From Candidatus Fermentithermobacillaceae bacterium (GTDB lineage Bacteria; Bacillota; Sulfobacillia; Fermentithermobacillales; Fermentithermobacillaceae): DNA of 15,864 nt. The DNA is taken from NCBI GenBank assembly GCA_012842105.1, contig DUTL01000054.1:1-15864 (forward strand). The letters are read 5' to 3'. The position numbers and the translations under genes are program-made. Under the pieces are notes generated by a model that searched no databases, had not been told where the DNA came from, and was given only the letters and a program-made list of their open reading frames with translations. This document shows positions 1 through 6,006 of the stretch, one piece after another; the first letter of the stretch is position 1, and each line of letters begins with the position of its first letter.

Positions 1-1
1 A

Positions 2-322
2 AAACCCGCGGCTAACTTCCTGGTCGGCTACTTCTATGCTGAGGCTTTGATTCTTGCTGAAGCCGGCGCCTTGGTAGGAGCCATTCAGGTAGCTGCCACA
101 TCAGCAACGGCGCAGTTGCCATTCTTCGTTGCTTCTTGTGACTACACCATGATTGGTGAAGAGTTCTATGCCGGAGCTGCTGCTCTTTCCAAAGAGCCTG
201 TCATCTATGGTTCTGTAGTATCCCAGGACATAACACGGGTGGTGTTTACGGCAATCTGCATCATAGGTGCACTGTTGAGCACGGCAGGAAGCAGTGCTGT
301 AATCGATCTGATTAAGTTCTAA
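2..322 (+). CDS. Polytopic membrane protein of unknown function, C-terminal part (DUF6754-like?)
   Basis: Only the last 106 codons are in the window. The frame is open from base 2 and stops at 320-322, so the gene starts upstream and the TTG at 47 is not its start. The fragment has a hydrophobic, small-residue stretch (EAGALVGAIQVAATSATAQL), then PFFVASCDYTMIGEEFYAGAAAL, a polar turn ending VVSQD, and a final membrane helix. The pattern of a Q-A/T-T segment followed by LPFF, CDYT and IGEE resembles, from memory, proteins annotated DUF6754 in anaerobic Bacillota and Chloroflexota; that link is unverified. The next gene begins 35 bases downstream on the same strand behind a strong ribosome site, so they are probably co-transcribed. 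No function can be given. The embedded Glu, Asp and Cys residues in membrane segments could be functional, but this is inference. Confidence 0.7.
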   Translation, partial: KPAANFLVGYFYAEALILAEAGALVGAIQVAATSATAQLPFFVASCDYTMIGEEFYAGAAALSKEPVIYGSVVSQDITRVVFTAICIIGALLSTAGSSAVIDLIKF

Positions 323-357
323 AGTTCTGCCAAATAAACGGGAGGGGGTGAACCGGT

Positions 358-1014
358 TTGAAGAGGGAAGTTCCGTTAGTAGTCACCTTTATCATGACAG
401 TACTCCGCTTTGGATTTGAAATGTTCAACCCAATGCTCACATATGAGATTGCTCCAGGAGTAAGGCTGTTTTCCAGAATCTCGTTCTCCATTACTTTCAT
501 GTACTGTATGGGGCTTTTCATGGGACTTATAAACCTTACCAGAGTCCATGGAAACACTATTAAACGCAGGCGGGAACACTGGGTTTACAGCATATGGCTA
601 TTGATAGTCCTGTATGGGTACGCAATCCTTGGCCTTCTCGGCGGCATGGAAAGTGAGGCTTTCGGATGGATTTATGACGCAGTTATTGTTCCTCTAGATT
701 CCACAATGTTCTCGATGCTTGCCTTCTTTATCGCATCGGCTGCTTATAGGGCCTTTAGGATTCGGAACTTGGAATCCATTTTGATGATGGCTGTAGCGTT
801 TATCGTAATGCTAGGCAATGTGTCTTTGGGCGAGGCGATTTGGAGCGCAGAATCCTTCCTGGGCGGCTTCAAAGGCCTAAAGGACTGGTTTATGGCAATA
901 CCTAATGCCGCCAGCCAGCGTGCAATAGGAATTGGTATATTCCTTGGGGCGTATGCCGCGATTCTGCGTGTAGCCCTTGGCCTCGAGAAACGTTACCTGG
1001 GAGGTACTGATTAA
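358..1014 (+). CDS. Hypothetical polytopic membrane protein, about six helices
   Basis: A 218-residue protein starting at TTG 358, chosen because GGAGGGGG at 341-348 lies about nine bases upstream. Hydrophobic segments fall at roughly residues 5-25, 35-56, 76-95, 103-127, 138-156 and 188-207. Basic loops (KRRREH near 68-73; YRAFRIRN near 128-136) probably face the cytoplasm. The segment LDSTMFSMLAFFIASAAYRA followed by FRIRNLESILMMA and IVMLGNVSLG looks like a conserved core: a polar residue pair at the start of a helix, then an alanine-rich helix, an Arg-rich turn and a further helix. I recognise no transporter or enzyme family. It lies between the partial membrane gene and the anchored alpha/beta protein, and the four genes look like one transcription unit, so it is probably a subunit of the same membrane assembly. 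Function is unknown. Confidence 0.8.
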   Translation: MKREVPLVVTFIMTVLRFGFEMFNPMLTYEIAPGVRLFSRISFSITFMYCMGLFMGLINLTRVHGNTIKRRREHWVYSIWLLIVLYGYAILGLLGGMESEAFGWIYDAVIVPLDSTMFSMLAFFIASAAYRAFRIRNLESILMMAVAFIVMLGNVSLGEAIWSAESFLGGFKGLKDWFMAIPNAASQRAIGIGIFLGAYAAILRVALGLEKRYLGGTD

Positions 1015-1038
1015 CTTGTGCCATCGGTTTGACGTAGC

Positions 1039-1082
1039 GGGTTATTACAACCCTTATATACACACAGTTTTAGGACACTGTG
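1039..1082 (+). other. Two short hairpins in the gap before the anchored alpha/beta gene
   Basis: The 84-base gap contains GGGTT (1039-1043) facing AACCC (1049-1053), and CACAGT (1063-1068) facing ACTGTG (1077-1082). The second stem ends one base before the ribosome-binding sequence AAAGGAGGG (1083-1091). Neither has a T-run, so a terminator is unlikely. TTGACG at 1029-1034 with TTATAT at 1054-1059 (19-base spacer) is a weak internal promoter candidate. The second stem could modulate access to the ribosome site; this is inference. Confidence 0.3.
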
Positions 1083-1098
1083 AAAGGAGGGAAATACT

Positions 1099-1941
1099 GT
1101 GAACTTGATGGAAAAGTTTGATGCTATCGATCCCCGATGGATATATTTTGTAATGGCTCTTTCGCTGATAGTTCCGGTTCTCAAGCCAATCGGCCTGGCC
1201 ATAACTATTGATGAAGTTACCACTATCCCGGTATATAACTGGATAGAAAGCCTTCAGCCGGGAGACATCGTTGTAGGCGACATAGCCTTCAGCGGAGGCT
1301 CAGAAGGAGAACTCGGGCCCCAGCTCCAAGCCTGGTTCAGGCACTGCATGATGAAAGGCGTAAAAGTAATCATGGTTGCTCAGTGGAATACAGGCGAAAG
1401 GCTCGGATATACACTGCTTGAGGAAACAGCCGCGGAGTTAGAAGAAGAAGGAATTTCTGCTGAGTACGGCGTTGACTGGGCCTACCCCGGATACAAACCG
1501 GGCGGCACTACTCTCTGGCGTCAAATGCAGTTAGACTTCTGGGAGGCTTGCGCAGAGGTCGATATACTCGGAAATTCTTTTGAAGATATGCCACTCATGC
1601 ATAAGTTCAGAAAGTGGGACAAAGCATCATCTAAAGGTATCATGGCATTTGTAGCCGGTGCGCCGGGCCTTCCCACATATACAACGTACTTCCCGGATTA
1701 CGATATTTACCTGGGCAACGTGGCTGTACAGGTACCGGGAGCCATGAATAACCTCAGGGCAGGGCAAATTAAGGGATTGCTTGCCGGGCTGCCTGGAGGA
1801 GCAGAATATGAAATCCTGCTCGACAGGCCTGGTAGGGCAGTAAAACTCATGGACGCTCAGTCACTGGGGCACCTTTGGATCATTGTCCTCGTTATCCTTG
1901 GCAACATTGGGTTTTATATGAAGTCCAGACGCGGGGAGTAA
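1099..1941 (+). CDS. Membrane-anchored alpha/beta-domain protein of unknown function
   Basis: A 280-residue protein starting at GTG 1099, seven bases after AAAGGAGGG. A first hydrophobic helix covers about residues 14-34 and a second about 257-275, ending in a basic tail (MKSRRGE). By the positive-inside rule the roughly 220 residues between them would lie outside the cytoplasm. That domain shows strand-like segments alternating with helices: GDIVVGDIAF, a helix around QLQAWFRHCMMKG, KVIMVAQW, and MAFVAGAPG near 190, then GAMNNLRAGQIKGLLAGLPG near 220 and AEYEILL. This looks like a Rossmann-type alpha/beta fold, but no nucleotide-binding or catalytic signature is clear. The motifs GYKPGGTT (about 132-139), AGAPG and GQIKGLL(A)GL appear designed for conservation. 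From memory, similar proteins sit beside DUF6754-type genes in other anaerobes; I cannot confirm that. The function is unknown. Confidence 0.8.
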   Translation: MNLMEKFDAIDPRWIYFVMALSLIVPVLKPIGLAITIDEVTTIPVYNWIESLQPGDIVVGDIAFSGGSEGELGPQLQAWFRHCMMKGVKVIMVAQWNTGERLGYTLLEETAAELEEEGISAEYGVDWAYPGYKPGGTTLWRQMQLDFWEACAEVDILGNSFEDMPLMHKFRKWDKASSKGIMAFVAGAPGLPTYTTYFPDYDIYLGNVAVQVPGAMNNLRAGQIKGLLAGLPGGAEYEILLDRPGRAVKLMDAQSLGHLWIIVLVILGNIGFYMKSRRGE

Positions 1942-2009
1942 GGCCGCGTACCGTTAGTATGTGCTATGACAACGTTTTGCTATGATTATCAGACGGGAGG
2001 TGAATCGGA

Positions 2010-2615
2010 TTGTCAACTGACATTCAGATTTGGGTTCAAGCCCTTTGCACTCTGGCTGTTTACAGCTATCTGTACAAAGAGAACTTTGCTTACAGAATTG
2101 CAGAATACACCCTGGTAGCCCTATACACATCATACCAGATAACGAGGTTGTTTCACTCGTTCGCCAAACCGTATTTCGAGAAATATTGTTTGGAGGAAAG
2201 GCAGTACTACTTTATTTTAATGGGGTTCCTGGGTTTACTCCTATATTTCAGATATGCTCCGCCACAATATAGATGGCTTGCCCGGTATCCAATCGCCGTG
2301 TCTGTAGGCTGGGGATTGGGCGGTAGCCTTGCTCGTTCTCCAAGGCCTGTCTTCACTCAGCTTGCCGACGTTATGAGGCCCTTAAACACAGTCGATAACT
2401 TCCTATTCTTTGTTGCATTCCTGGCTGTGATGTCGTACTTCTTCTTTACAACAGGCAAAGAGTCCAAGTTCATACAGACCTCAGGCCGCATTGGCCGGTA
2501 TATCATGATGATCGGTTTCGGAACGGCTTTTGGGAATACCGTTCAGGGGCGTATCTCACTGTTTTTGAACAGGCTTAGTTTCCTGCTGGTAGACTGGTTA
2601 GGCATAAGTATCTGA
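2010..2615 (+). CDS. Hypothetical polytopic membrane protein, about five helices
   Basis: A 201-residue protein starting at TTG 2010, about nine bases after GGGAGG (1995-2000). Hydrophobic segments lie at about residues 8-22, 30-46, 66-81, 92-106, 130-148 and 164-196, the last broken by a polar GNTVQGRIS stretch. The first third is rich in aromatic residues and Tyr. The C-terminal segment GRIGRYIMMIGFGTAFGNTV, followed by QGRISLFLNRL, resembles an amphipathic membrane-interface element. No known family is recognised. It is the last gene of the membrane cluster, 68 bases after the anchored alpha/beta gene and 25 bases before a GC-rich hairpin. The gap upstream contains two copies of TGCTATGA (1962-1969 and 1978-1985), of no known meaning. 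Position and strong ribosome site support a real gene; the role is unknown. Confidence 0.78.
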   Translation: MSTDIQIWVQALCTLAVYSYLYKENFAYRIAEYTLVALYTSYQITRLFHSFAKPYFEKYCLEERQYYFILMGFLGLLLYFRYAPPQYRWLARYPIAVSVGWGLGGSLARSPRPVFTQLADVMRPLNTVDNFLFFVAFLAVMSYFFFTTGKESKFIQTSGRIGRYIMMIGFGTAFGNTVQGRISLFLNRLSFLLVDWLGISI

Positions 2616-2640
2616 TTGCCTGCGTTTGCGAAGATTACGG

Positions 2641-2666
2641 GGGAGGCACCTGCACAGGGGCCTCCC
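2641..2666 (+). terminator. GC-rich terminator-like hairpin after the membrane cluster
   Basis: GGGAGGC (2641-2647) pairs perfectly with GCCTCCC (2660-2666). CCT (2649-2651) can pair with AGG (2656-2658) inside, leaving a GCAC loop and one A-G mismatch. The downstream T content is poor (TTGTAAGTTG), so this is a weak intrinsic terminator. Its place, 25 bases after the last cluster gene and before a convergent gene, supports a 3' end role. Confidence 0.5.
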
Positions 2667-2725
2667 TTGTAAGTTGAATGAGATATCATGGGCGGATCTG
2701 GTATACGGCCGCATCGCGACTTGCA

Positions 2726-2753
2726 AATTGAGTAGCGAGAATTGAGTAATGAG
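2726..2753. repeat. Tandem 14-bp repeat
   Basis: AATTGAGTAGCGAG (2726-2739) is followed directly by AATTGAGTAATGAG (2740-2753), identical at 12 of 14 positions. It lies between the converging membrane cluster and the Nudix gene, about 20 bases beyond the stop of the latter. No protein is encoded here. The rest of 2616-2772 holds only this repeat and the hairpin. Confidence 0.6.
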
Positions 2754-2772
2754 ATGATAGCAGGATGTTGGT

Positions 2773-3399
2773 TTATACGAGCCCTTGAAGCACCAGGGAT
2801 GACCAGGTTTCAAAAGCACCCAGGCCACCAAGGTCCAACAGTTCCACCCACGTACCGATCATCTTATCGGTTTCCCTTACTGCGAGTAATGGAGAAGGCA
2901 AATGCACTACAGAGACCACTCCAAGATGAACCCTGCCTACTTCGTTTTCGTCGTCATTCAGAAAACCAACTATTCGCAATGGAGGGTTTCCGGCGAGGGC
3001 CACTTCTTCTTTTATCTCTCTCACGGTATTCAAACCAACCAAATTCTTGACATCGGCTACCCGTCTCTTGCCCGGCCACGGAATTCCTTCTACAGGGTTC
3101 ATGTGGCCACCTACGCCTACAGATAAAAGTCCTCTCAGCCTCTTTTCTCCCTGGGCGTTAAGACGCTTCATTACGAATATCCGTCTCCCGGATATAAAAA
3201 GCGTATATGAAATGAGTTGCTTGAACGAAGGATCGGACTCAAGCTGAGAGCGGGGCTTGAACAGTGAATTTCTGGCAATGCTTTGCCATAGTTCAGCAGT
3301 AGGTTCTGTTAGGCCTCGCCACCGGCCTAATCCGGAGTAGAGCGTTTTAGTTGGGACGCAAAGTACTTGTTCGTCTGAATAAGGATTGGCTACAGGCAC
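2773..3399 (-). CDS. Nudix (MutT-like) hydrolase family protein, predicted phosphoesterase
   Basis: A 208-residue protein with GTG start at 3399, preceded by AGGAGAGG inside the end of the upstream gene. The core has FKQLISYTLFI, then GRRIFVMKR, then VGVGGHMNP (about 94-102), then REIKEEVAL (127-135), the metal-binding end of a Nudix box (REUxEExGU), with Ala in place of the usual Gly. About 25 residues separate GGHMNP from REIKEEV, longer than the classic 23-residue box. This layout, GGHxNP plus a delayed RExxEEV, matches from memory the predicted MutT-type phosphoesterases of COG4112 in Bacillota. The expected reaction is hydrolysis of a nucleoside-diphosphate-linked substrate, but the substrate cannot be read from sequence. 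The protein appears cytosolic. It is translated from the same - strand transcript as the 165-residue gene, with only four bases between them. Confidence 0.8.
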   Translation of the reverse strand: MPVANPYSDEQVLCVPTKTLYSGLGRWRGLTEPTAELWQSIARNSLFKPRSQLESDPSFKQLISYTLFISGRRIFVMKRLNAQGEKRLRGLLSVGVGGHMNPVEGIPWPGKRRVADVKNLVGLNTVREIKEEVALAGNPPLRIVGFLNDDENEVGRVHLGVVSVVHLPSPLLAVRETDKMIGTWVELLDLGGLGAFETWSSLVLQGLV

Positions 3400-3403
3400 T
3401 AAG

Positions 3404-3901
3404 TCAAACTCCTCTCCTGTTTACGGTATATTTTATCAGGTTAATAGCCTCCAGAAGAAGATTATCCTGGTGAGCTACGGTAAAGATGTAATGATCTGCA
3501 ATGTCATAGAAGCTGCAAAACACGTCGAATTCTTCTTCAGTGACGTACGATGCTATGTAAAAGCAATAGGTCAAATGTGTGGGAACGGTTTTCGCCATTA
3601 TTTGACACAGGTATCCCTTATTGGGAATAGGTTTGGGTGAGATATTTACCTTGATGGCAGTGTCCCCGGCACATACATTCGGGCTGGACTCAAAAGGCAC
3701 TACACCGTTCTGAATGGATAAAAGGTACTGAGCCACTGCCTGCGCTTCATAATGGGAAGGATATGATACAGCTACCAATGCAGGTGTATTTGGATCGTGT
3801 TCTCCGAGATTCAGCCCACCTACAAGTATACGTGGAGTAGGAAGTTCCATAAAAAGTTTCCTGTCTTTGTTTACGGACATGCTCATTCCGCCCATACTCA
3901 C
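3404..3901 (-). CDS. Hypothetical protein, 165 residues
   Basis: The GTG start at 3901 is chosen because GGGAGG (rc of 3911-3916 region) lies about nine bases upstream. Internal Met codons at residues 3, 6 and 8 are alternatives. The protein has no signal peptide or membrane helix. Visible features are a Gly-rich early stretch (RILVGGLNLGEHDPNTPALV), a helix HYEAQAVAQYLLSIQNG, the segment KVNISPKPIPNKGYLCQIMA, and an acidic-aromatic stretch TEEEFDVFCSFYDIADHY, with four Cys residues in no known metal pattern. I do not recognise the family. It is the first gene of a two-gene - strand unit, with its stop four bases from the Nudix start and the Nudix ribosome site inside its last codons. That coupling suggests a shared pathway or complex with the Nudix protein. 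Confidence 0.7.
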   Translation of the reverse strand: MSMGGMSMSVNKDRKLFMELPTPRILVGGLNLGEHDPNTPALVAVSYPSHYEAQAVAQYLLSIQNGVVPFESSPNVCAGDTAIKVNISPKPIPNKGYLCQIMAKTVPTHLTYCFYIASYVTEEEFDVFCSFYDIADHYIFTVAHQDNLLLEAINLIKYTVNRRGV

Positions 3902-3988
3902 ACCGGCCAGCCTCCCTGTTAAGTTGAGAAATACACTGAGCTAACAGTCGTTAAGACAAAAACTCCAGTTGAAAGTAGACTTCTATCC

Positions 3989-4018
3989 TTGACCGCTCCT
4001 ATCCTTCATTCATATCTT
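3989..4018 (+). promoter_or_regulatory. Candidate promoter for the spoIVFA-like gene
   Basis: TTGACC (3989-3994), an 18-base spacer, then TATCTT (4013-4018). It matches sigma-A hexamers at 5/6 and 4/6 and lies 44 bases before the start codon. In Bacillus subtilis spoIVFAB is read by sigma-E; CATATCTT (4011-4018) is only a partial fit to a sigma-E -10, so the sigma factor cannot be decided by eye. The rest of the divergent 160-base gap holds no convincing promoter for the - strand pair. Confidence 0.35.
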
Positions 4019-4061
4019 GCACCTATCAATAATAACCTTTTTTTGAAGTGAGGTGTGAGGA

Positions 4062-4772
4062 ATGGCTTGGAAAGGCGGTAGACAGGAATACAGGGGCCAG
4101 TGGCAACCGGAAGCCCCGCCTGGGAAAACATTGCCTGGTTGGGCCTGGCAAGCGCTAGTGGCTTTACTGGTCTTCTTCATTGTTCTGGGCGCCTCCCAAT
4201 CAGGTATGGGGGTAGCCGGGGATGTAGTGGCTATGGCCAGGAGAGCCGTGGATGATGACATTACCTATGACGATGTTAAGGCTTGGGTCGCAAAATTACC
4301 TGAGGCTGTGGCCACGGTAGCCGGTTTTGATATTGAGAAGTTCTGGGCAAGGGGGGTCACAGGCAAGCAAAGTGTACTAACCTGGCCTTGCGAGGGCGAA
4401 GCAGTTTCATTTTTCGGGTGGAGGGCCAATGTAGGCTCACAGGGGATGTCACTGCATCAGGGCATCGACATTGCGGCTGAGGAAGGCAGCAAAGTGGTTG
4501 CGGTTACTGAAGGGATAGTTACAGGTGTGAGGCAGTCAGAGTCCTACGGATTGATGGTCGAAATTGAGCATGGCCAGGGATTTTCAAGCATCTACGCCCA
4601 TCTTGGATCAGTATCGGTAGTAAAGGACCAGAAGGTTAAGAAGGGTGAAACCATCGGCACTGTAGGTGCAAGCGGGCTGGCTACAGCCCCCCATTTACAT
4701 TTCGAAATAAGGAAAGACGGCCTTGAAATCGATCCATTGACACTGCTTCCACCGAAGTCAAGGGCACAGTAA
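4062..4772 (+). CDS. spoIVFA: M23 (LytM) peptidase-domain membrane protein, likely SpoIVFA
   Basis: A 236-residue protein starting at ATG 4062 behind AGTGAGGTG (4047-4055). The N-terminus is basic and cytoplasmic, with one membrane helix at about 27-43. A linker of about 80 residues is followed by an M23 domain from about 105 to 228. The metal and catalytic motifs are all visible: HQGID (H132, D136), YAHL (H180) and HLHFE (H211, H213). Next to an M50 protease gene this is best read as SpoIVFA, which in sporulating Bacillota holds and inhibits SpoIVFB in the outer forespore membrane until SpoIVB cleaves it. SpoIVFA domains are generally thought degenerate, whereas this one keeps the full ligand set, so an active peptidoglycan endopeptidase is the alternative reading. 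The downstream gene follows closely, which implies co-transcription. Confidence 0.8.
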   Translation: MAWKGGRQEYRGQWQPEAPPGKTLPGWAWQALVALLVFFIVLGASQSGMGVAGDVVAMARRAVDDDITYDDVKAWVAKLPEAVATVAGFDIEKFWARGVTGKQSVLTWPCEGEAVSFFGWRANVGSQGMSLHQGIDIAAEEGSKVVAVTEGIVTGVRQSESYGLMVEIEHGQGFSSIYAHLGSVSVVKDQKVKKGETIGTVGASGLATAPHLHFEIRKDGLEIDPLTLLPPKSRAQ

Positions 4773-4852
4773 TATTGCACGTCATACACGCTAAGCAAGA
4801 ACGCAACTTCGATACGTTCATTGAAGCCTCTATAGAAAGGAACGGATTCAAA

Positions 4853-5767
4853 ATGAGCTTTGCAGTGGCCACGATAGGAAACACAAGGATACTGGTGCAT
4901 ATTACCTTTCTGCTGGCAGCCATTGTGCTAATCGGGGCGGGGTATGCCCTTTACTTCGTCGTTTTTGCAGGCAGCCTTCTTATTCACGAAATGGGCCATC
5001 TAATCACGGCGTATTTTCTGGAAACTGAAGTCTCCGAAGTTGAAATCTGGGCTTTCGGCGCAGTAGGAAAACTGGAAGGCGCATGGCAGATTGAACCTTG
5101 GCCCGAGGCAATGATCGCCATCTCGGGCCCTCTTCAAAGCGCTCTACTCGCATGCCTGGGTTTTCTCGCTTATCTTGGATATACGGCAAGGGCCCCTGGT
5201 GTGTACGTTCCGGGCCAGTTTCCACTGCTCGAATTTCTTGTAAGAGTAAACCTTGGCCTCTTGGCTGTGAACCTTCTTCCTTGTCTGCCTCTTGATGGAG
5301 GGCGGTTTTTCCGGGCTCAATTGTCTCTGAAAATAGGGTACAAGAGAGCCTCTCACAAGATGTCCCAACTGGGAATATTCGTGGGAATGTGTTTAGGCAT
5401 ACTTGGAGCTATAGGGATAACTACCGGGAGAGAGTGGTACAGTTTTGTAATAATAGGCCCTTTGCTGATTTGGGGCGCCATAGAAGAACGAGAAACGGCT
5501 ACTTTCAGCAACATAATGTCGCTCTTGGCCAGAAACCAGAGGCTTGCAAGGAAAGGAGCGCTTCCGGTGGAAGAACTCATGGTTTGCCAGAATGCAAGGA
5601 TCAAGGAACTGGTTCATAAATTAAGGCCCTCCAAATATTATATGCTACTTGTAGTGGACAGGCAGATGAAGTTGCTCGGTTCCGTTTCTGAGACCAGGTT
5701 GCTTGAGGCCTTCTGCAAGGGCTCTATGGAACTCCGGATAGAAGAGTTGATTAGTCCGCCACCGTAA
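4853..5767 (+). CDS. spoIVFB: M50 site-2-type intramembrane protease, likely SpoIVFB
   Basis: ATG 4853 gives 304 residues. The frame extends back to a TTG at 4775, but the extra 26 residues are polar and have no good ribosome site, whereas AGAAAGGAA (4834-4842) precedes 4853. From this ATG, HEMGH (45-49) is the zinc site in a membrane helix, and LLPCLPLDGG carries the third ligand Asp148. These positions are close to H43, E44, H47 and D137 of Bacillus subtilis SpoIVFB. GPLQ near 92 is also shared. A C-terminal region after about residue 225 ends in a CBS-like stretch (YYMLLVVDRQMKLLGSVSE), like the ATP-responsive CBS domain of SpoIVFB. The enzyme should cut the pro-sequence of sigma-K in the mother cell. 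The gene follows the M23 gene after 80 bases and they probably share one mRNA. Confidence 0.87.
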   Translation: MSFAVATIGNTRILVHITFLLAAIVLIGAGYALYFVVFAGSLLIHEMGHLITAYFLETEVSEVEIWAFGAVGKLEGAWQIEPWPEAMIAISGPLQSALLACLGFLAYLGYTARAPGVYVPGQFPLLEFLVRVNLGLLAVNLLPCLPLDGGRFFRAQLSLKIGYKRASHKMSQLGIFVGMCLGILGAIGITTGREWYSFVIIGPLLIWGAIEERETATFSNIMSLLARNQRLARKGALPVEELMVCQNARIKELVHKLRPSKYYMLLVVDRQMKLLGSVSETRLLEAFCKGSMELRIEELISPPP

Positions 5768-5852
5768 TGTTGCCTGTTCTGCGAGTAACTTTTACCTATC
5801 GCGGGTTTCACCTGTGCTCTTCTCTTGCAAGACAGCTATCCCCAGAAGAGTT

Positions 5853-5882
5853 TTTACCTCTTGGTATCATAAGGGTTATAAT
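5853..5882 (+). promoter_or_regulatory. Promoter for the radical SAM gene
   Basis: A perfect TATAAT at 5877-5882 with TTTACC (5853-5858, 18-base spacer) or TTACCT (5854-5859, 17-base spacer) as a weak -35. Transcription would start near 5889 and give a leader of about 118 bases. Together with the leader hairpin this accounts for most of the 239-base gap 5768-6006; the part 5768-5850 shows nothing definite. Confidence 0.55.
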
Positions 5883-5900
5883 ATACATTGAGGGGAGAGT

Positions 5901-5934
5901 ACTTGAGTAGGCGGAAAAAACCACTCGCTCAAGT
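5901..5934 (+). other. Leader stem-loop before the radical SAM gene
   Basis: ACTTGAG (5901-5907) pairs perfectly with CTCAAGT (5928-5934). Inside, G10-G11 and G13-G14 of 59xx can pair with the facing ACTC/CC bases, leaving an AAAAAA loop (5915-5920) and two mismatches. It starts about 12 bases after the inferred transcription start. Downstream are two TTGCCGG copies (5956-5962, 5965-5971). It may stabilise the transcript or act as a regulatory element. Confidence 0.4.
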
Positions 5935-6006
5935 TGCACTGGCAGCTCAGGCTTGTTGCCGGTATTGCCGGGTGATGTTTGCCTGGATTGAAAGGTATGG
6001 TCAAGG

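Noticed and set aside
2742..3050. 102-codon + strand frame opposite the Nudix gene
   Set aside because: The - strand frame carries the Nudix motif and a coupled upstream gene; the + frame has no domain and no ribosome site.
4775..4852. N-terminal extension of SpoIVFB from TTG 4775
   Set aside because: The extra residues are polar, unlike the family, and a better ribosome site precedes ATG 4853.
5885..6006. Cobalamin or other known riboswitch in the radical SAM leader
   Set aside because: The leader is short, has no terminator and lacks any conserved riboswitch core I recognise.
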